This document shows positions 19,277 through 31,281 of a DNA stretch of 64,000 nt, one piece after another. This DNA is from Buchnera aphidicola (Brevicoryne brassicae) (GTDB taxonomy: Bacteria; Pseudomonadota; Gammaproteobacteria; Enterobacterales; Enterobacteriaceae), in NCBI RefSeq assembly GCF_005082825.1, contig NZ_CP034882.1:581851-645850 (forward strand), read 5' to 3'. The notes beneath the pieces are model-generated. The model saw nothing but the letters and a program-made list of their open reading frames with translations. It was not told where the DNA came from and ran no database searches. How positions within the stretch are numbered: position 1 is the stretch's first letter; each line of letters opens with the position of its first letter. Made by a program: the position numbers and the translations under genes.

Positions 19277-21466
19277 TTATATCAAAGATAATTCTATTTT
19301 ACGTTCATTTAAATTGACAGATATAACTTTTACTTTTAGTGTATCACCAAGACAATAAGTGTTTTTTTTAGATTTTCCAATTAATTTAAATCCTAAGGCA
19401 TCAAAATAATAATAATCATCATGTAAAGATGCTATATGAACTAATCCCTCAATAAAAAAGTGATTTAAACGAACGAAAAATCCGAAAGAAGTGACATTAG
19501 AGATTACACCTGTCAGTATATTACCTATTTTTTTATGCATAAAATCACATTTCAACCAATCTACTACATCTCGAGTTGCTTCATCAGCACGTCTTTCAGT
19601 CATAGAACAATGAACACCTATTTTTTTTATTTCATTTATACCGTATGCATAAGTATTAGAAGTATTGTATTTACTAAAGGAAATATTTTCGTTGTTTTTT
19701 GATAATAAATATTTTATAACTCTATGTAAAATAAGATCAGGATAGCGTCGAATAGGTGAAGTAAAATGAACATAACTAGATAAAGACAAACCAAAATGCC
19801 CACAATTATCTGGAGAATATACAGCTTGTTTCATAGAACGTAATAAAATTATTTGAATCATTTCGTATTCAGGACGTTTGGAAATATTTTTTAATAAATT
19901 TGCATAATGAATGGATTCTGGATTTTCTCCTCCTGATAAAGTTAATCCTAGTTCTTTCAAAAATAAACGAAAACTAGCAACATTATCTTTTTTTGGACGA
20001 TCATGATTACGAAATAAGACGGGATATTTATATTTTTCTACAAAAGATGCAGAAGCTGTATTAGCTAATATCATACATGATTCAATGAATTTATGCACAT
20101 CATTTCGAATGTTTTGAGAAATATGTTTAATTTTTAAGTTAGAATCTAAAAGAAATTTTGGCTCTATATTTTCAAAATAAATACCTTTCCTAGAAAAATT
20201 ATATTTATTTAAAGTTTTTTGTAAATATGATAAATTTTCAATGTCTTTTAAAAATTTTTTATACTTAAAACGTAAAAAAGTATCACCATTCCAAATTTTA
20301 AAAATTTCATTATATGTAAATCGTCCATGAGAAGATATAACAGCTTCATAATGTTTATAGCTAATTAACTCTCCTTTTTTAGATAAATTCATTTCACATA
20401 TTAAACAAAAACGTTCTTTATAAGGTTTTAAAGAACATAAATCTGTAGAAATTTTTTCTGGTAACATAGGTATAACTAATGAAGGAAAATATATAGATGT
20501 ACCGCGTTCTAATGCTTCTTTATCTAAAGCAGTATCAGGTTTAATATAATAACTTACATCTGCAACTGCTACCCATAAATTCCATCCTTCTTCTAAATCT
20601 GTTTTTTTTTCACAAAAAACCGCATCATCAAAATCACGAGCGTCTTCATCGTCAATAGTGAAAAAAGGAAGATGTCTTAAATCTATTCGATTTTTTAAAT
20701 CAAATGGATTTATTTTATCAGTAATTTTACATAATTGGTTTTCAACTTCTTTAGACCACAACGAAGGAATAGAATGAGTACGTAGTGCTATATCAATAGC
20801 TAAACTAGTGCCCATTTCTTTTCCAAGAATTTCTACTATTAATCCTTGTATTCTGTTTTTTCTTATAAAATGTTGTTTTAATTTTACAACTACAATAGAT
20901 CCTATAGAAATATTCTCTTTAATAGATGAAAGGACAAAAATCTTAAAATTAAAACGAGTGTCATTCGGAATCACAATTTTTTTTTCATGATGAATATAAT
21001 ATCTACCAACAATTAATACATTATTAGGTTGTAATATTTTTAAAAATCTAGCAGAACTTCGTCTTTTTCTATCAGAATTTACTATATGAGCTAAAATAAT
21101 ATCTCCGTGAATACATAATTTCATTTGTTCTGAAGAAAGCCAAAGATCTTCTTTTAATGTTTCTGTTCTAAGAAAACCATAACCATCTCTATGACCTATT
21201 ACTTTTCCTTTAACAACTTTTAAATTTTCAGGAGTAATGTAAAAACGGTTTTTAGTATATATAACTTGACCATCTCGTTCCATTGCTCTTAATCGTCGAC
21301 GTAATGCTTTTTTTTCTTCTTGATTATTGATACCAAATTTCTTTTCTAAATGTTTTTGACTTATTAAATTTTTGCATTTTTTAAGACATGAAGAGATGTA
21401 TTCTCGACTTGGAATAGGGTTTTTATATTTACTGGCTTCTCTTTTTTGGTAGGGATCTACTACCAT
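19277..21466 (-). CDS. rnr: Ribonuclease R, lacking the lysine-rich tail
   Basis: 3'-5' exoribonuclease that degrades structured RNA. Order: winged-helix-like N-terminus (VDPYQKREASKYKNPIPSRE), cold-shock domains, RNB catalytic domain (DIDDEDARDFDDAV-like acidic cluster, HFTSPIRRYPDLILHR) and an S1 domain. It ends at ERKIELSLI, exactly where the S1 domain ends in E. coli, so the lysine-rich C-terminal tail of roughly 80-90 residues is absent (729 against 813 residues). Confidence 0.96.
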   Translation of the reverse strand: MVVDPYQKREASKYKNPIPSREYISSCLKKCKNLISQKHLEKKFGINNQEEKKALRRRLRAMERDGQVIYTKNRFYITPENLKVVKGKVIGHRDGYGFLRTETLKEDLWLSSEQMKLCIHGDIILAHIVNSDRKRRSSARFLKILQPNNVLIVGRYYIHHEKKIVIPNDTRFNFKIFVLSSIKENISIGSIVVVKLKQHFIRKNRIQGLIVEILGKEMGTSLAIDIALRTHSIPSLWSKEVENQLCKITDKINPFDLKNRIDLRHLPFFTIDDEDARDFDDAVFCEKKTDLEEGWNLWVAVADVSYYIKPDTALDKEALERGTSIYFPSLVIPMLPEKISTDLCSLKPYKERFCLICEMNLSKKGELISYKHYEAVISSHGRFTYNEIFKIWNGDTFLRFKYKKFLKDIENLSYLQKTLNKYNFSRKGIYFENIEPKFLLDSNLKIKHISQNIRNDVHKFIESCMILANTASASFVEKYKYPVLFRNHDRPKKDNVASFRLFLKELGLTLSGGENPESIHYANLLKNISKRPEYEMIQIILLRSMKQAVYSPDNCGHFGLSLSSYVHFTSPIRRYPDLILHRVIKYLLSKNNENISFSKYNTSNTYAYGINEIKKIGVHCSMTERRADEATRDVVDWLKCDFMHKKIGNILTGVISNVTSFGFFVRLNHFFIEGLVHIASLHDDYYYFDALGFKLIGKSKKNTYCLGDTLKVKVISVNLNERKIELSLI

Positions 21467-21623
21467 ATTTACTTCTCCATTTATATTATTTTATAATATA
21501 TATAAATTATAGTTAATAATTTTTTTAAACATGCTCTTATATTTTTATAGAATTATTTCTAATTTTTCAAAAATCAAACATCTTATATTTTTAGAGTAAA
21601 ATGGTTTCAAAATTTATCTTTTA

Positions 21624-22928
<1,305 letters not shown>

Positions 22929-22965
22929 CTACTATTTTTAAAATCTTTACGTTTATAAGAATATT

Positions 22966-23898
22966 TTATTCAATTTTAATCATTTTATTTATATATTTAA
23001 AAAATTTACCATCTGGTTGAATCAACATAATATTACCATCATTTTTAAAACTATTTTCATAAGCACGTAAACTACGAATAAAAAAATAAAAATAAGGTTC
23101 TTTATTATAATTTTGTGCAAATAATCTCGTTACAATAGCTTCTCCTTCACCTTTAATCATTAATGCTTCTTTTTGTGCTTCTGCTAATATTATAGAAACT
23201 TTATAATCTGCAGCTGCACGTATTTTTTCAGCTTTTTCTTGTCCTTGAGAGCGTTGACTTCTAGCTACAGCTTCTCTTTCTGCTCTCATACGATTATATA
23301 TCGCATCAGATACTTCGATAGGTAAATTAATTTGCTTAATGCGAACATCTACAACTTGTATTCCTAATGCATTCATACTATTAACATTAATTGACGATTC
23401 TTTTTCTAAATGTATAGTTCCTTTATTTAAGGTGTTAAGAACATCTTTTGTTAATCTTCCTCTAGAATCAGTAACAATTTCTTTTACATTAAGACAACCT
23501 ATTTCAGAACGTAAACGATCACTAAATTTTCTTTTTAATAAGACTTCAGCTTGAAATATATCACCTCCTCCTGTAGCAAGATAATAACGACTGAAATCAT
23601 TAATACGCCATTTAATATAAGAATCAACAATTAGATCTTTTTTTTCTTTTGTAACAAAACGATCAGCTTGATTATCCATAGTATGAATCCGTCCATCTAA
23701 CATTTTAACTGTTTCTAGAAATGGAAATTTAAAATGTAATCCAGGATTATATACTACAGTTTTTTGTTCATTATTACGTAAAACCTTACCAAATTTTAAA
23801 ACAATACCACGCTCTCCTTCTTTAACAATAAAAAAAGAAGAAGAAATAAAGAAAAATAATATACTTAATAGACAAATAACAGCTTTATTCATATTCAT
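22966..23898 (-). CDS. hflC: HflC, modulator of FtsH protease
   Basis: Inner-membrane SPFH/band-7 protein forming the HflKC cage around FtsH. It has 310 residues: one N-terminal membrane helix (about residues 5-22), then the SPFH domain (FIVKEGERGIVLKFGKVLR) and a long helical region rich in Ala and Glu. The ATG at 23898 overlaps the hflK stop in an ATGA arrangement, indicating coupled translation. Confidence 0.95.
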   Translation of the reverse strand: MNMNKAVICLLSILFFFISSSFFIVKEGERGIVLKFGKVLRNNEQKTVVYNPGLHFKFPFLETVKMLDGRIHTMDNQADRFVTKEKKDLIVDSYIKWRINDFSRYYLATGGGDIFQAEVLLKRKFSDRLRSEIGCLNVKEIVTDSRGRLTKDVLNTLNKGTIHLEKESSINVNSMNALGIQVVDVRIKQINLPIEVSDAIYNRMRAEREAVARSQRSQGQEKAEKIRAAADYKVSIILAEAQKEALMIKGEGEAIVTRLFAQNYNKEPYFYFFIRSLRAYENSFKNDGNIMLIQPDGKFFKYINKMIKIE

Positions 23899-25127
23899 TC
23901 TCTCTCTGGATTTTTCACATGACTTCGTATTGCATTAATACGACGTTGTTCTAAAATATTTTTAGGAGATAATGAAGAAAAATAATTAATATTTTTATCT
24001 TCTTTAGAAGAACGAGAATAATTTTTGCTAAAATTAACATTGTTTGTAAAGTTTTTATCAACTGATTTTTTATTAGAAAAAAATTTATCTAAAGACAGAA
24101 AAAACATTGAATTACTTTTTTTATCAATAAATATTTTTCTATTTTTACTTAATAATCTTTCCATTGATTCTATATAAAGACGTTTCAAAGTTATTTTTTT
24201 AGCTATTCTATATTCAGGTAAAATTTTAGCAAAACGAGCGACTTCTCCTTCAGCCTCTAAAATTATACGTGATGAATACGCTCGTGCTTCTTCTAAAATT
24301 CTTTGTGCTTGACCATGAGCTTTCGGTTGAACTTCATTTGAATATGCCTCAGCTTCACGTACATATTGTTCACGATTTTCACGTGCTGCTATTGCATCAT
24401 CAAAAGATGTTTTTACTTCTTCTGGAGGTCTAGCTGTTTGAAAGTTAACATCTAATATCGTTATCCCCATTTGATATGGCTTAATTGTTTCTTCAATTTC
24501 TCTTTGAGTATCACTACGTACTAAAGTACGTCCCTCTGTTAACACTCGATCCATAGTTGAACGACCAATTACACCACGTAATGCACTATCTGTTGCTTGA
24601 CGTAAACTATCATCAGGGTATAAAACAGAAAACAAATAGTCAGAAGGGTTAGTTATTTTATATTGTACATTCATTTCTACATGAACTACATTTTCATCTG
24701 AAGTTAACATTATCCCTGATGTTGCTAATTCCCTTACAGTTTCAACGTTTACAGCTTTTACTTCGTTGATAAAAACAGGTCTCCAATTTAATCCTGGTTC
24801 GACTAAATGACTAAATTTTCCAAAACTTGTAACAACGCCACGTTCAGTTTCTTTAATAGTATAAAACCCACTAAAACACCAAACAAAAAAACTGATAAAA
24901 ATTATTATTAAAAAAGGATGTAAATTTTTTTTTGGTGTATTTGAGGAATAAGTTGTTTTAGTAATAATATTTTTCATATTATAGAAAAAACTTTTTATAT
25001 CTGATACACTTTTTTTTTCAGTTAATTGTTTTCCATTGTTATCACTTGAACAGCTTTTTTTGTCATCTTTTTTATCCCCCCAAGGATCAAATTCAGGTTT
25101 TTTATCATTTGGTTTATTCCAGGCCAT
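23895..25127 (-). CDS. hflK: HflK, modulator of FtsH protease
   Basis: Partner of HflC. Started at MAWNKPNDKKPEFDPWG (25127; 410 residues), which aligns with E. coli and has GAGG six bases upstream. A hydrophilic N-terminal arm is followed by one membrane helix (around residues 73-92) and the SPFH domain (GFYTIKETERGVVTSFGKFSHLVEPGLNW). E. coli hfq and hflX, which lie between miaA and hflK, are missing; only 166 bases remain there. Confidence 0.95.
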   Translation of the reverse strand: MAWNKPNDKKPEFDPWGDKKDDKKSCSSDNNGKQLTEKKSVSDIKSFFYNMKNIITKTTYSSNTPKKNLHPFLIIIFISFFVWCFSGFYTIKETERGVVTSFGKFSHLVEPGLNWRPVFINEVKAVNVETVRELATSGIMLTSDENVVHVEMNVQYKITNPSDYLFSVLYPDDSLRQATDSALRGVIGRSTMDRVLTEGRTLVRSDTQREIEETIKPYQMGITILDVNFQTARPPEEVKTSFDDAIAARENREQYVREAEAYSNEVQPKAHGQAQRILEEARAYSSRIILEAEGEVARFAKILPEYRIAKKITLKRLYIESMERLLSKNRKIFIDKKSNSMFFLSLDKFFSNKKSVDKNFTNNVNFSKNYSRSSKEDKNINYFSSLSPKNILEQRRINAIRSHVKNPERE

Positions 25128-25293
25128 CTTATGCCTCATTTATTAATTTTATTACTTAAATAACTTAAAAAATAGTCAAATTTATTTACAATAAAATTCA
25201 TAAAAAACACAAATACAGAAAATACATAGTATGTTTTATAAGAATAAAAATCTATTTTTTCTAAATATTTTTATTGTATTCTTTTGTCTATTT

Positions 25294-26234
25294 TTAATTT
25301 TTTTCAAGTATATATAATAATTGTTTAATTAAAACATCATTATTAGAACTATATGACAATTTATTAAGATTTTTCCATTTTTTTAGCCATGTTAATTGAT
25401 GTTTAGCAAGTTTTTTTGTAGCATAAATAATTTTATCAAGCATTTCCTTATGATTAATTTTATATTCAAGATATTCCCACATTTGACGATATCCTATACA
25501 TCTAATAGATGGTAAATTTATATGTAAATCTCCTCTAAAAAATAACAATTCTACTTCTTCTTGAAAACCTAGCATCAACATTTTCTTTATACGCAATTCA
25601 ATACGATTATTTAACCATTCTTTACTTGGAGGTATAATTGCAAATTGAAAAATAGTATATGGTAATTTATGGTTATTATTTTTTTTTAATTCTGTTAAAT
25701 TTTTACCGGAAAGATAAAACACTTCTAAAGCTCTTAATAATCTTTGAATGTCATTTTTATGAATTCGATTAGCAGAAGTAGGATCTATTAATTCTAATTG
25801 TTTATGCAAAATTTTTTTTTGATTGTTTAATAAATATTCACGAATTTTAATATTAGACGGTGGTAAAATAGATAATCCATTTAATAATACATTATAATAA
25901 AACATGGTTCCACCAACAAGACAAGGTATTTTCCCTAATTTAACAATATCATTAATTTCTTTTAGTACGTCACTATAAAATTCTGCAACTGAATAATTTT
26001 CAATTGGATCTTTAATATTTAATAGACGATGAGGATGATTTGATAAATCAGAAAGACTTGGTTTTGCTGTTCCAATATCCATATTACGATAAATCAAAGC
26101 AGAATCTACACTAATTAATTCTATTGGCAAATACTCTCTAAGAGAAATAGCAAATTGAGTTTTTCCAGATGCTGTTGGTCCCATTAAAAAAAGTACTATG
26201 GGTTTTTTTTTTTATTTTTTTTGTGAAAATTCAT
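25294..26234 (-). CDS. miaA: tRNA dimethylallyltransferase MiaA, N-terminus interrupted at a poly(A) tract
   Basis: Adds the isopentenyl group to A37 of tRNAs reading UNN codons. The uninterrupted frame runs from MGPTASGKT (26184; 296 residues) to 25294. The natural start is probably ATG 26234, overlapping the mutL stop as ATGA; from there the frame crosses A8 and A11 runs and stops after 12 codons. One extra A in the A11 run (plus-strand T11, 26203-26213) gives MNFHKKNKKKKPIVLFLMGP, resembling the E. coli start. Without it, translation would have to begin at the P-loop, losing the first beta strand. Core motifs (SVDSALIYR, VGGTMFY) are intact. Confidence 0.9.
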
Positions 26235-27886
26235 ATTTTTAACATACATAATGCTGAATTAATATTTATTTTTTGTAATAATCTAGGCGGAGGATTTTTT
26301 AATAAAAAAGGACAATAATATTGCATTTGCAACAATACTGAAATTCCATCAGTATAATTCCAATTTTTTAATTCTATAAAAAGATTAATATAAAACCAAT
26401 TAATTATATCTGAAATTGATACTCTTCTTTTGACGAATAAAAATTTAAAAAACTTTGATATCGTTATATCAATGTTTTTATTCATAAAACACACTGGAAT
26501 AAATTTTAAAATAACATAATTTTTCTTAAAAATTAAATAGAATCCAAAGAGTAATAATTCTTCTTGATGATTTAATAAAATTGAATACTCTTTAAATATC
26601 AAATTGATTTTAATATTAGCTAAAAAATATTTAGGTATTTTTTTTTCTTTTATATCAATTTTTAATTGATATTTTTTAATTATCGCTTGAGCTAAGGGAA
26701 ATGAAATAAGCGAAAAATTATCATACTGATGAATTAAACCATAATACTTGCGCACAACGATTAACAAGCGCTGAAAAGAACAATCATATTTTTTAAAAAA
26801 ACTATCAAATGTAATATTTTTTTCTTTTTTTTTGATATTTTTTTTTGAAAAAGATAAAGATGTTATTTTTAATAAATATTTATTTTGATTTTTTTTTAAA
26901 TTATGTAAAATACTGTTATAAATAAACGTATATATTATATCAAATTTATTGAATACAATTTCATTTTTTGTAGGATGAATATTTATATCAATTTCATTAG
27001 ATGGGACTGTTAAATATAAAACAAATGAAACATATTTATTTCCTACTATTTCTTTATAAGCAGAACAAACAGCATTCACGATAAGATTATTACGAATATA
27101 GCGATTATTAACATAACAATATTGAATTTTTTTTAAATTATTAAAATATCGAGGATATGATATCCATCCAAATAGCATAATATTATATATTTTTGATTTT
27201 ATCTCTAATAATTCATTGATATTGATTTTATTTAAAAACACATCTTTCAATCTATCAATTTTATTATTTGAGTTTTTCAAAGCATTATATTGTACAATTA
27301 TTTTTTTGTTATGTTTTAGAGAAAAATTTATATGAAAATGTGATAAAGCAATTTTTTTAATTACTTCAAAAATTTTTAAAAATTCTAATTTTTGATTTTG
27401 TATAAATTTTAGTTTAACAGGTATATTATAAAATAAATTTTCTACTAAAACAGTAGTTCCTTGAGGGTGCGCTATTGGTTGTAAAACTATTTTACTATCA
27501 ATAAAACCTTCTGAATATATTTTCCAAGCAACATTATTTGGTCTATTAGAAGAAATTAAAGTAAATCTTGAAACTGCTTTAATACTAGCTAACGCTTCAC
27601 CTCGAAATCCAAAAGTGTTAATTGAATCTAAATCAGATAATGAATTAATTTTACTAGTAGCATGACGAGTAATCGCAAGTAATAATTCTTTTTGATCAAT
27701 ACCAAAACCATCATCGTTCAAAAAAATAGATTTAAAACCATTTTGTTCAATTTCAATATTAATATTTTTTGCATTTGCATCTATACTATTTTCGATAATT
27801 TCTTTAATAACAGACGCTGGTCGATCAATTACTTCTCCGGCAGAAATTTGAGATGATAAATCGGATGACAATATACGAATAGGCAT
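26231..27886 (-). CDS. mutL: DNA mismatch repair protein MutL
   Basis: GHKL ATPase linking mismatch recognition to strand cleavage. It has 551 residues (E. coli 615). N-terminal motifs: IAAGEVIDRP-type (SAGEVIDRPASVIKEIIENSIDA), DDGFGI, HATSKI and GFRGEALASI. The C-terminal dimerisation domain is shorter and lysine/isoleucine-rich. The stop overlaps the presumed miaA start. Confidence 0.96.
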   Translation of the reverse strand: MPIRILSSDLSSQISAGEVIDRPASVIKEIIENSIDANAKNINIEIEQNGFKSIFLNDDGFGIDQKELLLAITRHATSKINSLSDLDSINTFGFRGEALASIKAVSRFTLISSNRPNNVAWKIYSEGFIDSKIVLQPIAHPQGTTVLVENLFYNIPVKLKFIQNQKLEFLKIFEVIKKIALSHFHINFSLKHNKKIIVQYNALKNSNNKIDRLKDVFLNKININELLEIKSKIYNIMLFGWISYPRYFNNLKKIQYCYVNNRYIRNNLIVNAVCSAYKEIVGNKYVSFVLYLTVPSNEIDINIHPTKNEIVFNKFDIIYTFIYNSILHNLKKNQNKYLLKITSLSFSKKNIKKKEKNITFDSFFKKYDCSFQRLLIVVRKYYGLIHQYDNFSLISFPLAQAIIKKYQLKIDIKEKKIPKYFLANIKINLIFKEYSILLNHQEELLLFGFYLIFKKNYVILKFIPVCFMNKNIDITISKFFKFLFVKRRVSISDIINWFYINLFIELKNWNYTDGISVLLQMQYYCPFLLKNPPPRLLQKININSALCMLKI

Positions 27887-27959
27887 TATCTTATTCTCTA
27901 ATTTAGTTCAATAAATTATTGAAGAAAAAATAATATTGTCTTACAATTATTTTATATAA

Positions 27960-29126
27960 TTATGAATGTGTTTTTAAAATAGAATTATATTCTGAAACAA
28001 TTAAATGGGATTCTTTACTGTTTATAGATAAACCACAAATATCTAATAAAGTTTTTTTAATACCTTGGTTTTTTATTAAAGAAGAAATTTTTATTGATTC
28101 TAGATCATTTTCGTTATAATAACAAAATGCTGACGCAATACCCTTTGCTAAATTAAAATAAGATAATCCGTATTTAATACATCCTAAAAGAGGTTCGACT
28201 AAACGTTCTTCTCGTCTTAATTTTTGTAATGGATTTCGCGCTATACGTAAAAGATTATCTGACAAAAAGGGATTTTCAAAACGACAAAAAATCTTCTCTA
28301 TATAAGAAAAGTGATCGTTTGAATTAAAATTATAATGTTTTATTAAAAAATTTCCACTTTCTTGCATGGCTGATTTAACAATAAAACGTATTTTTTCATC
28401 TAAGATAGCTTCATGTATTGTTTTATATTTTTTTATCCAACCTAAATATGCAGCTATAGCATGTCCAGTATTTAATGTAAACAATTTCCTTACTATAAAA
28501 GGATCTAAATTATTACTCAAATTCATATTAGTAATTATTGGAACTTCACCTTTAAACTGATTACAATTTACAATCCATTCTTGAAAGTCTTCAGCAATGA
28601 TAAATAAAGAACTTTTCTTTTTATTTATTACTGAAGAAGGTATGATTGTATCAATACTACAATCTACAAAGCCAATATATTTATTTACATACATATGGTA
28701 TTTTTCAGGTAATTTATCTAGCACGTTTTTTTTTAAAACTGAGCTTGCTTTTATTTTATTTTCACAAGCGATAATATTTAAGGGTTTTATTGACTGGATA
28801 TTAAATTTTAATATTATTCCATTACAAATTAAAGATGCAATTTTATCTAATGCAGAAGGACCTACAGCAGTTGTAATCAAATCAACCAAAGTCATTATTT
28901 TTATAATTTTAGGATCACTAGAATTTATAGCACTAATACCTTTAACATCAAAAATACTATCTTGATCTTTACTAACTGTTCTAACAAAATAATGTTTACT
29001 ATCATTAATAGTATCTATTACATCTTGATTAATATCAGAAAAAATTATATTAAAATTTGATTCTGATAATATTTTTCCAATAAATCCAAGACCAATGTTT
29101 CCAGCTCCAAAATGAAGTGCTTTCAT
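27960..29126 (-). CDS. mtlD: Mannitol-1-phosphate 5-dehydrogenase
   Basis: Oxidises mannitol-1-phosphate, delivered by MtlA, to fructose-6-phosphate with NAD. I start at MKALHFGAGNIG (29126; 388 residues), which aligns with E. coli and has GGAA 8 bases upstream; the ATG three codons earlier lies right at that site. The Rossmann motif GAGNIGLGFIGK is followed by IACEN, GFVDC and KLFTLNTGHAI. Fifty bases downstream of mtlA; the regulator mtlR is absent. Confidence 0.97.
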   Translation of the reverse strand: MKALHFGAGNIGLGFIGKILSESNFNIIFSDINQDVIDTINDSKHYFVRTVSKDQDSIFDVKGISAINSSDPKIIKIMTLVDLITTAVGPSALDKIASLICNGIILKFNIQSIKPLNIIACENKIKASSVLKKNVLDKLPEKYHMYVNKYIGFVDCSIDTIIPSSVINKKKSSLFIIAEDFQEWIVNCNQFKGEVPIITNMNLSNNLDPFIVRKLFTLNTGHAIAAYLGWIKKYKTIHEAILDEKIRFIVKSAMQESGNFLIKHYNFNSNDHFSYIEKIFCRFENPFLSDNLLRIARNPLQKLRREERLVEPLLGCIKYGLSYFNLAKGIASAFCYYNENDLESIKISSLIKNQGIKKTLLDICGLSINSKESHLIVSEYNSILKTHS

Positions 29127-29176
29127 ATTAGACATTCCAAAAAAAATGTTTTATTTAGAAAAAATCATACTCGAAT

Positions 29177-31099
29177 TTATTCAACATTTAAAAGTGACAA
29201 TACTGTTTTTACATCACTGGTTTTAGATAATATTTTAATGGTATCTTTATTATCTAAGGCATTTGTAATATTACTCACTACCATAATATGTTCATCGTTT
29301 TTAGCTGCAATTCCAATTACAAGATAAGCGATATCATTTACGTCTTCTCCAAAATGAACTCCTTTAGGAAATTGACAAAAAACTATTCCTGTCTTTAAGA
29401 CAGATTCTTTTCCTTTAATAGTGCCATGTGGAAGAGCTATTGATTCACCTAACCAAGTTGAAGATATTTTTTCTCTTTCTAACATCGAATTAATATAATC
29501 AAATGTAACATAACCTTGTTTTACTAAATTTTTGCCAACTATATTAATAGCTTCTTCTTTAGTATCTGCATATTGATTAAGTAAAATATTTTGTTCACTT
29601 AATCGAAATAAATTATGAGATTTTTTTTCATAATTTGTATTTTTTTTATTATTTTTATCCAGGGAATTAATATCATTTCTTTGTAAAGAAATTAGGTTTT
29701 CTATTAATTTTTTTACTAAATTATCATAAAAACTATTATTAAGAAAGTTTTTTAAAGAAATATGCTGAGCATTAGGCGCATATTTTTTTGCACGATCAGT
29801 TAAATTTTGATGTGTAATTACCAAATCTGCATTATGAGGTAATACATTAATTGCCATGTTTATTACAGAAATATGATTTAAATGAGCAAGTTTTATTTTT
29901 TTACGAAGAATACTTGCACCCATTGCACTAGAACCCATTCCAGCATCACAAGCAACTATAATTGTTTTTATTCTACTAAAACATCTAGATTTAATATTAT
30001 TAAATGGATCTTTTTTTGATATTTTTGTATCAATTAAATTTTCATCTTGTTTTAATATTTTTTTATTATTTTTATTAACTTCATAAAAATTGCATTTTAA
30101 TAATAAAGATGCAGTAATAAAAGAAACTATAAAAGAACAAAAAACAGCACTAATATTAACCAAATAAAAACCTTTAGGAGTCATTGCTAAAATAGATAAA
30201 ACTGAACCTGGTGATATTGCAGAAATCAAACCACCATTAAAAAAAACTAACATAAAAACACCTGTCATACCACCCATGATAAGAGAAATAATTAACTTGG
30301 GTTTAATTAGTACATAAGGAAAATAAATTTCATGAACTCCTCCTAAAAATTCAATTATTGCCGCTCCTCCTGAAGATCTAGATAAACTTCCTTTTCCAAA
30401 AAAAAACCACGCTATTAATACACCTAATCCTGGACCAGGGTTAGATTCTATCAAAAAAAATATAGATTTATGATTTTCTGAAGTATCTTGAATACCTAAT
30501 GGTGAAAAAATTCCATGATTAATTGCATTATTTAAAAAAAATACTTTAGCCGGTTCTATAATAATAGATGTAAGAGGTAATAAGTTATAAAATAATATTA
30601 ATTTTATTAAACTAGATAAAATATGAGAAATCCATTCAATAAATGGACCAATAGTAAAAAATGAAATAATAGCTAATAAAATTCCAAATATAGCAATAGA
30701 GAAATTATTAACTAACATTTCAAAACCATTTTTTATTTTATTTTCTATTTTTTTATCAAAATATTTGATAGTCCATCCGCCTAGTGGTCCAGCAATCATT
30801 GCTCCTAATAACATTGGCATATCAGTACTTGTAATTACCCCAATGGTCGTTATACTGCCTACTAATCCACCTCTATCATTAGAAATTAAACGACCCCCAG
30901 TATATCCAATCAAAATAGGTAAAAGATAAAAAATCACAGGTGATATTAACTGCTCTAAAGCCTTATTAGGCTGCCATCCTAAAGGTATAAACAAGGCAGT
31001 CATAATTCCCCATGTAATAAAAATACTTATATTAGGCATTATCATATTACTTAAAAATTGACCAAGATTTTGTATTTTTGATTTAATTGATGTAAACAT
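29177..31099 (-). CDS. mtlA: Mannitol-specific PTS enzyme IICBA
   Basis: Imports and phosphorylates mannitol. Started at [13 protein letters not shown] (31099; about 640 residues, E. coli 637); an in-frame ATG seven codons upstream is possible. The IIC membrane domain has multiple hydrophobic helices and [11 protein letters not shown]-type and GIFSPLG motifs; IIB has the phosphocysteine in [13 protein letters not shown] has the phosphohistidine in ALPHGTIKG. All three domains are intact, so it should work with general PTS proteins encoded elsewhere. Confidence 0.97.
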   Translation of the reverse strand: MFTSIKSKIQNLGQFLSNMIMPNISIFITWGIMTALFIPLGWQPNKALEQLISPVIFYLLPILIGYTGGRLISNDRGGLVGSITTIGVITSTDMPMLLGAMIAGPLGGWTIKYFDKKIENKIKNGFEMLVNNFSIAIFGILLAIISFFTIGPFIEWISHILSSLIKLILFYNLLPLTSIIIEPAKVFFLNNAINHGIFSPLGIQDTSENHKSIFFLIESNPGPGLGVLIAWFFFGKGSLSRSSGGAAIIEFLGGVHEIYFPYVLIKPKLIISLIMGGMTGVFMLVFFNGGLISAISPGSVLSILAMTPKGFYLVNISAVFCSFIVSFITASLLLKCNFYEVNKNNKKILKQDENLIDTKISKKDPFNNIKSRCFSRIKTIIVACDAGMGSSAMGASILRKKIKLAHLNHISVINMAINVLPHNADLVITHQNLTDRAKKYAPNAQHISLKNFLNNSFYDNLVKKLIENLISLQRNDINSLDKNNKKNTNYEKKSHNLFRLSEQNILLNQYADTKEEAINIVGKNLVKQGYVTFDYINSMLEREKISSTWLGESIALPHGTIKGKESVLKTGIVFCQFPKGVHFGEDVNDIAYLVIGIAAKNDEHIMVVSNITNALDNKDTIKILSKTSDVKTVLSLLNVE

Positions 31100-31281
31100 A
31101 ATAAACCACGCATATTCCATAAAATTAAAATTTTAAAATAACTTTTAAATAAAATATTAATAATTAAATTTAATACTTTTTTAAAAAAAGTTAGATTTTT
31201 AATAAATATATACATCATTATAAATTTTTCTAATTAATTTTTTATTTTATAACAATTTAATAATTCAAATTGTTAAAATAT

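Noticed and set aside
28597-28965. Plus-strand ORF of 122 codons inside mtlD
   Set aside because: Antisense shadow of a conserved enzyme; hydrophobic composition is typical of reverse-strand reading of AT-rich coding DNA.
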